From positions 40,237 to 104,236 of the forward strand of contig JAFEBI010000002.1 in NCBI GenBank assembly GCA_018242725.1: DNA of 64,000 bases, written 5' to 3'. Positions 18,573 through 27,768 of this stretch are shown in pieces (the stretch's first letter is position 1; each line of letters begins with the position of its first letter). The notes under the pieces are model-generated. The model searched no databases. It saw only the letters and a list, made by a program, of their open reading frames with translations, and was not told the origin of the DNA. The translations under genes were made by a program, and so were the position numbers. The DNA is from Nitrospira sp. GTDB lineage: Bacteria > Nitrospirota > Nitrospiria > Nitrospirales > Nitrospiraceae.

Positions 18573-18892
18573 TGCTCATTCCGAATGGCTTCCATCTCGG
18601 CTTCCAACTTCTTCTGCGACGCTGTCACGACTTCAATCTCTTTGACGAGACGCACAATCTCCGCATCGTACACGACTCGCTCGGCTGTTTCGCCCCGTTC
18701 CTTCATATCGACAGCTCGTTCACCAATATCTTTGTACAGATCCGACAGCTGTTGATCGAGCTTGCGGAGTTCCAACCGCATGCGGAGCAGTTCTGTCTCT
18801 TCCAGCGCCCGTCCTGCTGCATGGACGGTTCCGAGACGAAGCGTTGCGATCCCGGTCCGCAGATCGTCTTTTATCCGTTGAAAGAGTCCCAT
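18569..18892 (-). CDS. Small coiled-coil protein of unknown function
   Basis: 107 residues, highly charged and helical (LELRKLDQQLSDLYKDIGER), predicted coiled coil throughout, with no signal or membrane segment. It is sandwiched between recG (seven bases upstream) and ppx/gppA (four-base overlap), so the three are probably co-transcribed. I recognise no family. Confidence 0.8.
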   Translation of the reverse strand: MGLFQRIKDDLRTGIATLRLGTVHAAGRALEETELLRMRLELRKLDQQLSDLYKDIGERAVDMKERGETAERVVYDAEIVRLVKEIEVVTASQKKLEAEMEAIRNEQ

Positions 18893-18899
18893 TGTTCGT

Positions 18900-21437
18900 C
18901 TAGCTTATGGATCCGAGCTCGAGCTTCTTCTCCCACTTGCGGAGCATCGCCTCGCGCAGCCCCTGATGGGCTGGTTCTTTCAATCCAGGATCAGATTGTA
19001 GCAACGAATACGCCTCCTGCTTGGCCTGCTCCAGCAGATCGCCATCGCGCACCAGATTGGCGACATGAAACTCCGGCATCCCCCACTGCCGCAACCCAAA
19101 GAACTCACCTGGTCCCCTAATGCGCAGATCGTCCTCGGCAATGACGAACCCATCATTTGATCGGACGAGCGCCTCCAGCCGTTCCCTTGCCAACGACATT
19201 GGTTCTTCACTGCCTAGAGTCCGTCTGCTCAATTCCGTTTTCCCCCGCCCTAGGTTCTGCGCCATCAAGAGACAGTAGGCTTGATGATTGCTCCGCCCGA
19301 CGCGACCACGCAATTGGTGCAACTGCGCGAGTCCAAATCGTTCAGCATGTTCAATCAAGATGACCGTCGCGTTCGGCACATCCACTCCGACCTCGATGAC
19401 GGTCGTGGCAATCAACACCTGGATGGTACCGGCCTTAAAGTCAGCCATCACCGCTTCTTTTTCAGAAGCCTTCATGCGTCCATGCAATAGACCGACGCGA
19501 AATTCAGAAAATTCTCCATTCTGCAACTGTTCGGCACCCTGCAGCGCCGCTTGAAGATCGACCTTCTCCGATTCCTCCACCAGTGGATAGACGATGTAGG
19601 CTTGCTTTTCAGTCAGCAATTCATCACGCACAATCTGGTAGGCCCTCCGCCGTTGTCCCTCACTAAATAGGAATGTCCGCACCGGCTTTCGCCCCGGAGG
19701 CAGGGCATCAATGACCGAAACATCAAGGTCACCATAGACCGTCATCGCCAGCGTTCGAGGAATAGGAGTCGCCGTCAGCACCAGTACGTCCGGCCTATAG
19801 CCCTTTTCAATCATCGCCTTCCGCTGCAACACGCCAAACTTGTGCTGTTCATCGATGACGGCCAATCCCAGGTTCTTGAATGTGACACCTTGCTGCAGAA
19901 GGGCATGAGTCCCGATCGCCACCTGGACATCTCCCGCAGCCAGCTGCTTAACTTGCACATTCTTGACCGAGGCTTTCTCGCCACCACGCATCAAAACCGT
20001 CTGCAGCCCCAAGGCCTGCAACATTCCTGAAAGGTTGCGATAATGTTGTTCCGCAAGGATTTCCGTCGGAGCCATCAAGGCCGCCTGATAGCCTGACCCA
20101 CAGGCCATGACGATGGCCTGTAACGCAACGGCGGTCTTGCCTGATCCCACGTCACCCTGGACCAACCGATTCATGGGGCGTGGCGAAATCATGTCTCGAA
20201 ATATTTCGCGAATGACTCGTTCCTGCGCCGTCGTGAGATGAAACGGCAAAAGACTCGTCAACCGTGCGAGCAGCGGGGTCCTGGGATTGAACCGTATCTC
20301 TTTCCGTTCGTCATGGACCGAGCGGTGCCTGGATGCTAGCGCTAGCTGCAGCAATAAGAACTCCTCAAACGCCAACCGCCGATGGGCCGCTGTCTTTCCT
20401 CGCCCTAGTAGATGGTCATCCGTTCCCGCCTTTGGGAAATGAACATCCTGGAACGCTTCATTGATCGAGATCAGCCGCTGCCTCGCGCGAAGCGGCACCG
20501 GCAAGTGATCAACGAGATCCATCCCATGGTCCGTCAAGAGATTCCGCACGAGCACTCGCATCTGACGAGAAGTCCATCCTTTGGTTTCATGATAGACAGG
20601 AACGATTCGACCCACATGCAACGCCGATTCCACTCCTTCTCCGACAACCTCGTACTGTGCGACATCCATGCGAGGCACCATCCAGTCTCCTCGACCAGAG
20701 ATCACCCGCCCGCTCAACAGTACGCGAGTCCCAACCGTCAGGACATCTTCCAGATAAGGCTGATTAAAGAACACCACCTGTAGACGACCGGACTGATCTT
20801 CGATGCCGACTTCCAGCATGCTCAGCCGTCGATTTCTTGTCCGTTTTGCGTCACATTTCCAGATTATCCCACAAATTGACGCCACCATCCCGGGAACAAG
20901 ATTTCCGATCGGTGTCATGACCGATCGGTCTTCATACCGCCAAGGGATGGTCCAGAGGACATCTTCTACCGTTTCAATACCCAGTCGTTGCAGAACAGTG
21001 GTGCGTTTGGGTCCAACTCCCTTGGCAAATCGAACAGGCAGTCGCCAGAGGTCGGATCGCTCCCCATCAGTCGACTCAGTCTCATGAATGGATCGCGTCG
21101 GCGACGCCTTCGGACTGGTGGACTGCCGTGCTGCCTTTCGAAGAGCCTGTATGTGCAGCCCCGCCGTTTGCAATCGACGACGCTGTTCATCCAGGGAAAG
21201 GGACGATGGAAAATCAATGAAGAGATCACGGAGTGAAATCAGACGAGCTTCGATCGGCCGAGGATACGTCTGCTGGCGAAGCGCCGACAACACTTGAGTT
21301 GAGATGAAATCACTCAGATTGGTGATGGCCTTCAGATGGGCACCATCATCTCGACTTGCGAATTCAATCGGCCGGGCGATGCGGTCCAGCCACTCCTGAA
21401 GCGGCACCAACGGACTCGATTCAGCCTCCGTCTGCAT
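18900..21437 (-). CDS. recG: ATP-dependent DNA helicase RecG
   Basis: Junction and fork-reversal helicase, about 845 residues from the ATG at 21437. The N-terminal extension (~110 residues) is longer than in E. coli RecG. The wedge/OB domain follows (MVASICGIIWKC, GRLQVVFFNQPYLE). Helicase motifs are Walker A VQGDVGSGKTAVALQ, DEQH box VIDEQHKFG, TATPIPRTLAMT and the motif VI region LAQLHQLRGRVGRS. The frame is open to 21476, but the first ATG with sensible context is 21437. Confidence 0.96.
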   Translation of the reverse strand: MQTEAESSPLVPLQEWLDRIARPIEFASRDDGAHLKAITNLSDFISTQVLSALRQQTYPRPIEARLISLRDLFIDFPSSLSLDEQRRRLQTAGLHIQALRKAARQSTSPKASPTRSIHETESTDGERSDLWRLPVRFAKGVGPKRTTVLQRLGIETVEDVLWTIPWRYEDRSVMTPIGNLVPGMVASICGIIWKCDAKRTRNRRLSMLEVGIEDQSGRLQVVFFNQPYLEDVLTVGTRVLLSGRVISGRGDWMVPRMDVAQYEVVGEGVESALHVGRIVPVYHETKGWTSRQMRVLVRNLLTDHGMDLVDHLPVPLRARQRLISINEAFQDVHFPKAGTDDHLLGRGKTAAHRRLAFEEFLLLQLALASRHRSVHDERKEIRFNPRTPLLARLTSLLPFHLTTAQERVIREIFRDMISPRPMNRLVQGDVGSGKTAVALQAIVMACGSGYQAALMAPTEILAEQHYRNLSGMLQALGLQTVLMRGGEKASVKNVQVKQLAAGDVQVAIGTHALLQQGVTFKNLGLAVIDEQHKFGVLQRKAMIEKGYRPDVLVLTATPIPRTLAMTVYGDLDVSVIDALPPGRKPVRTFLFSEGQRRRAYQIVRDELLTEKQAYIVYPLVEESEKVDLQAALQGAEQLQNGEFSEFRVGLLHGRMKASEKEAVMADFKAGTIQVLIATTVIEVGVDVPNATVILIEHAERFGLAQLHQLRGRVGRSNHQAYCLLMAQNLGRGKTELSRRTLGSEEPMSLARERLEALVRSNDGFVIAEDDLRIRGPGEFFGLRQWGMPEFHVANLVRDGDLLEQAKQEAYSLLQSDPGLKEPAHQGLREAMLRKWEKKLELGSIS

Positions 21438-21557
21438 ATGGCGGAGGATCGTAGCACAGCATAGTTCATCGCACAACGCAGCTGGCGTCTATCCGCTGCT
21501 TTTCCTGGATTGTTTGGTCACATTTTCCTAGGGTGCTACACTCCTGTAAGGCTCAAT

Positions 21558-22973
21558 ATGTACCGCCGCAATATTCGCCACATTCTGATCCCGCTTGCCA
21601 TCGGTCTGGCTCTCCTAGTCGGGTACAACCTCTTTCTAAAACCGCTTCATCCCTCCCTGACGATGAGTCCGACGGAAACCATGGAATCCGTCCCTCCCCC
21701 ACCAGCGCCCCCACAGAGCACGCCATCCGAACGTGACTCACGATACGTCCGCACACTCGATCAGACCGTCATCCCACCTACCTCACATCAAGCGCTGTTG
21801 GAAGGAATTCGTGATGAAGTCGAAAAGCAGAACCTCTCCCTGGCAGAGAACAAACTGAAAGTACTCCCGGCTTCCGTTCTATCGGACGGACAATCCAAAC
21901 CCTTTGTCGCCATCCTGTGGAACAATCTCGGGCTGCAGCAGGAACGTCTTCATGGTACAGGGGCTTCACTCCGCGCGTTTAAGAAGGCAGCGGAACTCGA
22001 CGACACAAACCCCGTCATCCTGCTGAACCTGGCCCAGGCCTACTGGGAGCAGCGCGACCGCGCACTGAATGCGGAGTTCTTGACGAAATTGATGAAGCTG
22101 GCCCCGGATGAACCTTTCCCTCACCTTGCCATGGCTGATTTGCTGCAGGAACAGGATGATCTGAATGGAGCAGCAACGCACTTGGCTCAAGCCACCCAAC
22201 GGGCAAAGCAAGACCCGGCACTCCAATCTTATCTGGCTACCGTCACGGAGCGAATTCAGCGCACACAATCAATCGAATCTCGCATGACCGCACGCAGCAG
22301 CACTCATTTTATCGTCAAATTCACCGGAGAGGAGGACCACACCACTTGGACGTCGGTCTTGGAGATTCTCGAGGAAGCTTATCGGGATATTGGCCAGAAG
22401 TTTGGGCATTTCCCGACGAAGCCCATCATGGTCGTCCTCCACGCAAAAGAATCATTCCAAAGCTCGACTGGCAGCCCTGCATGGGCTGACGGGCTCTATG
22501 ATCCCACGCTCGGACGCATCCAAATTCCCACACAGGGCGCCACTACAGATCGGAAATGGCTCGGCACGGTGCTCCGTCACGAATACGTTCATGCTTTGCT
22601 CCACGACCGCTTAGGATCACATGCCGGAGCGCTTCCAACCTGGTTGCATGAAGGCCTCGCCATGCAATTGGCTGGAGATTCATGGCCAGATCTCGATGAG
22701 GCCATACACGGCGAGCCGAAGGTGATTCCGTTGGCTACCCTGGAAGGACCCTGGGGCGCATTCTCATCCGAAGCTTCTCTGATGGCCTACCTAGAAGCTA
22801 ATTCTGCAACCCACTATTTGATGGAGCGATGGGGCATGGCTCGCGTCGACGACCTTGTGAAAGCCTTCCAGGCGAAAGCCTCCGTCGCAACCGCATTCCA
22901 GGACAAACTGCTGATTTCGTATGAGCAGTTCCAACGTCAATGGCTCGAGCGCTTCGAACAGGCTCGTTCGTAA
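21558..22973 (+). CDS. Membrane-anchored TPR protein with peptidase MA-like (HEXXH) domain
   Basis: 471 residues. An N-terminal anchor (HILIPLAIGLALLVGYNLFL) is followed by a Pro-rich linker and TPR-like helices (about 80-240; NNLGLQQERLHGTGASLRAF, LNLAQAYWEQRDRA). The C-terminal half is a gluzincin: HEYVH at about residues 341-345, and WLHEGLAMQLA about 20 residues later supplying the third zinc ligand. This is the peptidase MA layout. It probably acts in the periplasm; the substrate is unknown. The start at 21558 was chosen because it begins the anchor. Confidence 0.85.
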   Translation: MYRRNIRHILIPLAIGLALLVGYNLFLKPLHPSLTMSPTETMESVPPPPAPPQSTPSERDSRYVRTLDQTVIPPTSHQALLEGIRDEVEKQNLSLAENKLKVLPASVLSDGQSKPFVAILWNNLGLQQERLHGTGASLRAFKKAAELDDTNPVILLNLAQAYWEQRDRALNAEFLTKLMKLAPDEPFPHLAMADLLQEQDDLNGAATHLAQATQRAKQDPALQSYLATVTERIQRTQSIESRMTARSSTHFIVKFTGEEDHTTWTSVLEILEEAYRDIGQKFGHFPTKPIMVVLHAKESFQSSTGSPAWADGLYDPTLGRIQIPTQGATTDRKWLGTVLRHEYVHALLHDRLGSHAGALPTWLHEGLAMQLAGDSWPDLDEAIHGEPKVIPLATLEGPWGAFSSEASLMAYLEANSATHYLMERWGMARVDDLVKAFQAKASVATAFQDKLLISYEQFQRQWLERFEQARS

Positions 22974-23019
22974 CTTCCCCCGTGCTTTATGCTTCCATTG
23001 ATCAAGCCAGTAGACACCG

Positions 23020-23895
23020 TCAAATCGGCACGGGAATGGATTCATTCTGCGGCTGCTGCGGCCAAACGGGAAGGAAATCGGCCTGATCATTCAGCGCCCC
23101 CTGGGCACCCTCTTCAGACTCTCGCTGAGAGAATTGATCTTCCCAGATAATCGTCTTCCCGTTTGAATCATACATGCGAATCATAAATTCGAACCTGTGG
23201 GAACTGTTTGTTGAAACTCGCCCCAACCTCGTGGACCGATCCGCAATCGAATGGAGGTGCAGAGCCTCACCCAGGACCGTCGTAAACTCATCCTCCCAGA
23301 CAAGAGAGCCGGTTGCCGCGTCTATCGCACGCAACAAAAATTTCGGCTGTTCGGTTGCCTGCCGCTCCGTGCGAACTCTCGTGATGGTGGCGTGACTAAA
23401 TTTTCGAGTTGAAATGGTTTGTCCCCTACCCTTTCCGTCAGGTTGCACGAGGTTGAGTCGCCCTTCCCATTGGAAGATCCCGGTATTCGCATCGTAAACC
23501 CGCAAGACGAAGTTGGAGAGGTCTGTAGCCCCTTGTCCGATACCACCCGCAAAAATACGAGCCTCCCCTTTCCTTCCTGCTCCATCACTTTCCTTCACCG
23601 TCAGTTCATAGACATCATCGGATATAATCGCGCCTGAGTCAGCTTCATAGACCTTTACCGATATCGCAGACACCGAACCGATCTGATAACCGAACCCCGC
23701 CGCCACAATCGCCTTTTTCCCCGTAGTGACGACGTCGCCCCAGGCCGGATCATTCCCACCGTAGAAACTCCATAATCCGATAAAGACTACAAGACTCACG
23801 ATCCTTGAACATCCAAGTCCCAATACCCGTCGTTTTTCGTCTACGGAATGAGCCGAGTGGTGACAACCTTTCGAAACATCAGATGTTTGCGGCAT
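23020..23895 (-). CDS. Hypothetical exported protein with repeated beta motifs
   Basis: 291 residues. There is an N-terminal hydrophobic segment (IVSLVVFIGLWSFYG), then a region with three related units that end in a similar phrase: VYDANTGIFQWEGRL, AIDAATGSLVWEDEF and MYDSNGKTIIWEDQF. The repeat suggests a small beta-propeller-like or tandem beta-sandwich fold, though no family is recognised. The start ATG has GAGGAGG upstream. It converges on the peptidase MA gene. Confidence 0.8.
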   Translation of the reverse strand: MPQTSDVSKGCHHSAHSVDEKRRVLGLGCSRIVSLVVFIGLWSFYGGNDPAWGDVVTTGKKAIVAAGFGYQIGSVSAISVKVYEADSGAIISDDVYELTVKESDGAGRKGEARIFAGGIGQGATDLSNFVLRVYDANTGIFQWEGRLNLVQPDGKGRGQTISTRKFSHATITRVRTERQATEQPKFLLRAIDAATGSLVWEDEFTTVLGEALHLHSIADRSTRLGRVSTNSSHRFEFMIRMYDSNGKTIIWEDQFSQRESEEGAQGALNDQADFLPVWPQQPQNESIPVPI

Positions 23896-24017
23896 GTATC
23901 CTCCTCAGAATGTGGATGCATTCTGATAGAGGACTGGTGGCCGGTAAATTCCTCACTGATGGGATGAATCCCCTCTAAAGAGAGGGAACGAGACAAAACA
24001 ACTTGGTAGTGTTAGGC

Positions 24018-24432
24018 CTATCGCCTGGTAGGTTGAGCAACGCCAAACCATCGATACCGATAGCGGGCTATGGGACGATAGGCCCATTCCGCTAACTGCC
24101 GTACCCTGCCGATCCGTATCCCCCACTGCGCCAGCATCCCACCAGACAGATGAGGAAGAAGAGGGAAAAATGCGTCAAGCCCCTGCAGCATCTTTCCGGA
24201 AGGTTGGATGAAGAAAGCTGTCTCAGGTCGACCAAAGCGATATCGTTGCTCAAGACCAATTCTTGCTGCTTTACTCTGATTAGGCGGAGAATCTGATACC
24301 CGTTCTTGGTTGACTAACTCCTCATCGTTCAAGGCCAATTCTTACCGACACACAGAGCCCACATTCTTCGTCATAAATCAGAAGACAAGCCTGCAGGGGT
24401 ACCTGCTTCTCCTCCAGATCCTTTGGCTTCAT
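24018..24432 (-). pseudogene. DCC-family (DUF393) thiol-disulfide oxidoreductase, frameshifted
   Basis: Two overlapping frames together make one DCC-family protein. The first (24432-24322, ATG start, 36 codons) ends in LLIYDEECGLCVSVRIGLER and carries the family's D-x3-C-x2-C motif. The second frame (24338-24018) supplies the rest, with FFIQPSGKMLQGLDAFFPLL and the C-terminal YRPIARYRYRWFG typical of the family. The second frame is offset by one base, so loss of one base in the 24322-24338 overlap would restore a ~138-residue protein. It could be a real pseudogene, a sequencing error or, less likely, programmed frameshifting. Confidence 0.78.
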
Positions 24433-24515
24433 GATGCGAGTCCATTTTTATCAGAATAACTGCGACTAAAAGGCACCCATTGCCGACCTTTTCCTCAACA
24501 GTCTATAGTCAGCCC

Positions 24516-24932
24516 ATGCTCCACAAACCTTTGCTTATTCTGTTACTCAGTACCGTCGTTGTGGAAACTGGATTCCTCTTTCTTGAGAACGACCCATCTT
24601 TCACACAAGGCATGGCCTGGAAAATCAGCTTTTTCGCTCTGATACCTCTTGGACTGTCCCTACTGGTTTGGTTTCAATTGCGATGGAGCACAGCGATTTG
24701 CGTCTTTTATGCAACGATCGGGTTGGCTATAGACATCGCCACAATGGTTCAAGCTCTGTCAACGGATGCAGATGCTGTCGCGTCCATGATGGCCAGTCTC
24801 GTCAGTGGACTTTTCTATTTCTGCTTGATCCTTTTTGGTTGGCAATCATTCTTGGCCGTGGATCAGGGGCTGACGCCTCCAAAACTCCGTCATCCCAATC
24901 CTCCGTCCCCTTCCTCATCGGAACGGGTTTGA
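24516..24932 (+). CDS. Small integral membrane protein
   Basis: 138 residues from the ATG at 24516, with about four hydrophobic segments (LLILLLSTVVVETGFLFL, ISFFALIPLGLSLLVWF, AICVFYATIGLAIDIATMV, LVSGLFYFCLILFGW) and a short Pro/Ser tail. No family recognised. Its last 131 bases overlap the end of the convergent methyltransferase gene, an unusually long overlap. A TTG at 24480 is an alternative start. Confidence 0.7.
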   Translation: MLHKPLLILLLSTVVVETGFLFLENDPSFTQGMAWKISFFALIPLGLSLLVWFQLRWSTAICVFYATIGLAIDIATMVQALSTDADAVASMMASLVSGLFYFCLILFGWQSFLAVDQGLTPPKLRHPNPPSPSSSERV

Positions 24933-25869
24933 TACTGACAAAACCGGCTTGGTTCAGCCACTTCGCCGTCTCAGAGACGGTATAGGTATCCCCCTGTTCA
25001 GTAAACAAGAGCATCGAGAGCGCAAACAAGCTCGCTTCCGTCGGATACAGACCTTCGCGGTCGTGCAGAAAGGCATCTTGGATGATGAATCGGCCACCCG
25101 GCTTCAACGCAGCACGAACTCGCCGAAAAATGGCCCGATTCTCTTTCGGTGAATACATGTGCAGCACATTAGAGTACCAGACGACATCATACGTACCAGG
25201 GATCGGTTCTGTGGAGAAATCGAGCGGGACATAGGAGAGCCGTTCCCTCGCTTTGTGGGTGGAAGCAATTTCTTTGGCCACCTCAAGCGCAGCCGCTCGA
25301 TCACAGATTGTGGCACGCAACCTTGGATTCTTTGCAAGAAATGCCAGTGCATAGGTACCAGGTCCACCACCGAGATCCAAGAGAGTTTGAGCGTGACCGA
25401 GATGAAGGTGTCCCGCAATTGCCGGAGCGAGTTCCACCGTCCGGTGATGCATCGCCCAGGTAAATTCGCGCCGATAGTCCGGTCCATCTGGCACATCATG
25501 ATCCAGCGGCAGTCCACTTTGGATGGACTCCGCCAGCCGGATCCAGTCGGTCCAATGGCTCCTGATCAGATGAAGATACCCGCCTCGATAGGCGCGATGG
25601 TTGGCATTCAGCGCTGTCGCGCCAAGCTTGCTATTGCGATAGACGCTACCTTTCTTATGTAGCACTCCCGCAGCGGCAAGACTGCGGCAGAGGATACCGA
25701 GACCCCGCTCACTGACTTTCAGTTTCTTGGCGAGAGCGGTCAGCGACCAGGTTCGATCATCAACCACCGTAAAAAGATCCATTTCGAGCGCGGCCAACAG
25801 CACTCGCGGCAATCGATAAGCGGAAATGGCATCACGAAATTCGTGGAATGTCGCAATGCGGTTTGTCAC
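24802..25869 (-). CDS. O-methyltransferase-like SAM-dependent methyltransferase
   Basis: About 355 residues. The N-terminal part is a winged-helix dimerisation domain of the plant-type O-methyltransferase class (LPRVLLAALEMDLFTVVDD, LAKKLKVSERGLGILCRSL). The catalytic part has motif I TLLDLGGGPGTYALAF, then DVVWYSNVLHMYSP and ALKPGGRFIIQDAF. GTG 25869 overlaps the upstream stop as GTGA with GGGAAGG before it; an in-frame GTG at 25899 is possible. It is the last gene of a four-gene overlapping operon. Substrate unknown. Confidence 0.88.
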   Translation of the reverse strand: MTNRIATFHEFRDAISAYRLPRVLLAALEMDLFTVVDDRTWSLTALAKKLKVSERGLGILCRSLAAAGVLHKKGSVYRNSKLGATALNANHRAYRGGYLHLIRSHWTDWIRLAESIQSGLPLDHDVPDGPDYRREFTWAMHHRTVELAPAIAGHLHLGHAQTLLDLGGGPGTYALAFLAKNPRLRATICDRAAALEVAKEIASTHKARERLSYVPLDFSTEPIPGTYDVVWYSNVLHMYSPKENRAIFRRVRAALKPGGRFIIQDAFLHDREGLYPTEASLFALSMLLFTEQGDTYTVSETAKWLNQAGFVSIKPVPMRKGTEDWDDGVLEASAPDPRPRMIANQKGSSRNRKVH

Positions 25870-26303
25870 GAAGCCTTCCCAATGTGTCCCCGGCACCACC
25901 GCAGAAGCTCTTCGAGTTTAGAGCGATTGTGGAGATCGGCATCTCGGGCAAAGGTGACGGCCACGAACTCGTCCGTGATCTCCGTCTCCTCGACAAATCC
26001 AGACTGAAGAAGGAGCCCTCTGTATCGAGAAACAGCTGGTTGAAGGAAGTATTTTGCCTGCTTGGCAACCTCATCAGTTCCCAAGTCCTCCGGGGTTCCG
26101 TCCGACATGAGCGCCATGACCTCGTCCAATGAAACCCCATACTGACAGAGAACCTTGCCCTCGGGCTTGACTTCGAGAAGCCACCCATCTGCCCCAAGAT
26201 CCATGAGGAGCGGTCCATCCGGTTCCAGTTCATAGAATTGCGGAAATGACTGAATTAAGTCGGTTCGAAGTTGCAACCACGTTGGAGAAACTGATTCAGT
26301 CAT
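25866..26303 (-). CDS. Hypothetical 145-residue protein of the MBL-TPR-methyltransferase operon
   Basis: No signal or membrane segment. The sequence is mildly acidic with a compact alpha/beta look (LLMDLGADGWLLEVKPEG, GKVLCQYGVSLDEVMALMSD). I recognise no family. It overlaps the TPR gene before it (ATGA) and the methyltransferase after it (GTGA) by four bases each, so it is firmly part of that translational unit. Confidence 0.8.
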   Translation of the reverse strand: MTESVSPTWLQLRTDLIQSFPQFYELEPDGPLLMDLGADGWLLEVKPEGKVLCQYGVSLDEVMALMSDGTPEDLGTDEVAKQAKYFLQPAVSRYRGLLLQSGFVEETEITDEFVAVTFARDADLHNRSKLEELLRWCRGHIGKAS

Positions 26304-27124
26304 GCGCTCATCTTTCGAGGCTCTTGTGGCAGACCAGAGCCTGCCAGACGCAGACGGAGTACATGAAGACGCTGGGTATTCTCTTCCAGCTTTGGCAGCC
26401 GATACTTCCGATCCATCGAGACAACCTGTTCAAGAAGATCAGCTGCCTCTTGGAGTTGACCCAATTCCTCATAGCACTGGACGAGCACGTATCTGGCACC
26501 GCCGGTGCGAAGTTCGTCACGCAACCGTTCGGCGATCGACTGACTCGTTTGGCAGCAGGCGATAGCCTCATGATAGCGCTGTTGAATCACGTATGTCCGT
26601 CCGATCATCCGCCAGGCATCCGCGACACCTGCCACATTTCCCACACGACGCATCAAGGCCAACGACCGTTCATAACAGCCGATAGCTTCCTCCATGTCAC
26701 CGGTTTCACGGGCCACCAGGCCAAGGTCGGACAAGAGCACCGCTTGCGCAGCCTCGTCATGGGTCTTGATCATAAGATCCATGGCTTCGAGATAATAGGC
26801 TCGGGCTCGATCCCATTCGCCGGCATCGGCACGCAAGTTCCCCAAGTTGGCCAACGTCGTCCCGATGCCTTTTTCATCACCGAAGATCTTTTGAAGCTCC
26901 AAAACCTCCTGATAATGCGCCTGAGCGGAATCTCGCCGTCCACTGACTGCACAGATATTGCCAAGATTACCAAGAGTCGCGACGAGGGCCCGCTGGTCAC
27001 CGCTCAGTCGATCGCACTCCAGCGCCTTCGCATAACAGGTATAGGCCTCCGTATAATACCCTTTCGAGAAATGCTCATTCCCTTGTCGATTCAGCTCCTC
27101 AGACAGTCCGTTCCGTAACGTCAT
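26300..27124 (-). CDS. TPR-repeat protein
   Basis: 274 residues made almost entirely of tetratricopeptide repeats (for example NEHFSKGYYTEAYTCYAKAL, LGNLGNICAVSGRRDSAQAH, YLEAMDLMIKTHDEAAQAV). No signal peptide, so probably a cytoplasmic scaffold. It overlaps the MBL gene before it and the 145-residue gene after it by four bases each. Confidence 0.88.
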   Translation of the reverse strand: MTLRNGLSEELNRQGNEHFSKGYYTEAYTCYAKALECDRLSGDQRALVATLGNLGNICAVSGRRDSAQAHYQEVLELQKIFGDEKGIGTTLANLGNLRADAGEWDRARAYYLEAMDLMIKTHDEAAQAVLLSDLGLVARETGDMEEAIGCYERSLALMRRVGNVAGVADAWRMIGRTYVIQQRYHEAIACCQTSQSIAERLRDELRTGGARYVLVQCYEELGQLQEAADLLEQVVSMDRKYRLPKLEENTQRLHVLRLRLAGSGLPQEPRKMSA

Positions 27125-27723
27125 CGCGGCACCGCCAACAATCGTTCCACCTGCAGCTTTGCCTCCACAAGGATGGGAACACCATCTCCGACTAGCAGGC
27201 TGTCGAAGTTGTACTTCAAAAGACGACGGAGCGCCTCCTTTGCCTTAGCCGGATTCTCGTATTTTTCAGGAGGGAGCAGGCGAAGCGAACCTGAGGGTTG
27301 ACCGATCAGCGCGTCTCCCACGATCAGCACACCTCGGCCTCGTTCAATAAACAGAGCCGATTCACCGGGAGACTTCTGATCCGACAACTGAATCACCCAA
27401 ATCCCGCCGGGCAGGAGTTCGCCATCCTTATACGTTTTGGTCGGATTCACTTCCATCTGAGCCGCATCTAATTCAGGAACATACAGCTGGCAATGCCACT
27501 CAGCCTGATAGGCTGGCGCTTCCCGAAGGTGATCGCGGTTGGTCAGCACGATGTAATCGATCGGCTCATGGCGCCTGACAATCGTTCGCGCCTCCGGAGT
27601 CATCGGTGGGGGGTCTACTAGAATCGTGTGCTCACCGATCGTCAGCAGCAGACCATTGAAGTTCAATTGCTTTTCATCTGAGAACCAGGACCATTGCCAA
27701 ATATCGGGCAGGATTTGTTTCAT
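27121..27723 (-). CDS. Metallo-beta-lactamase-fold protein, TNRDH variant
   Basis: 200 residues. The fold is recognisable from LLLTIGEHTILVDPPPMTPE at the start, the motif-2 strand DYIVLTNRDHLREAP and GVLIVGDALIG near the end. The canonical HxHxDH zinc motif is reduced to NRDH, so two metal-ligand histidines are absent; activity may be altered or lost. ATG 27723 is preferred to the TTG at 27750. It is first in the operon of four overlapping genes. Confidence 0.82.
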   Translation of the reverse strand: MKQILPDIWQWSWFSDEKQLNFNGLLLTIGEHTILVDPPPMTPEARTIVRRHEPIDYIVLTNRDHLREAPAYQAEWHCQLYVPELDAAQMEVNPTKTYKDGELLPGGIWVIQLSDQKSPGESALFIERGRGVLIVGDALIGQPSGSLRLLPPEKYENPAKAKEALRRLLKYNFDSLLVGDGVPILVEAKLQVERLLAVPR

Positions 27724-27768
27724 AGCGCAGGACGCTACCACCTTTCGCAATGCAGGACGCCGACGCCA

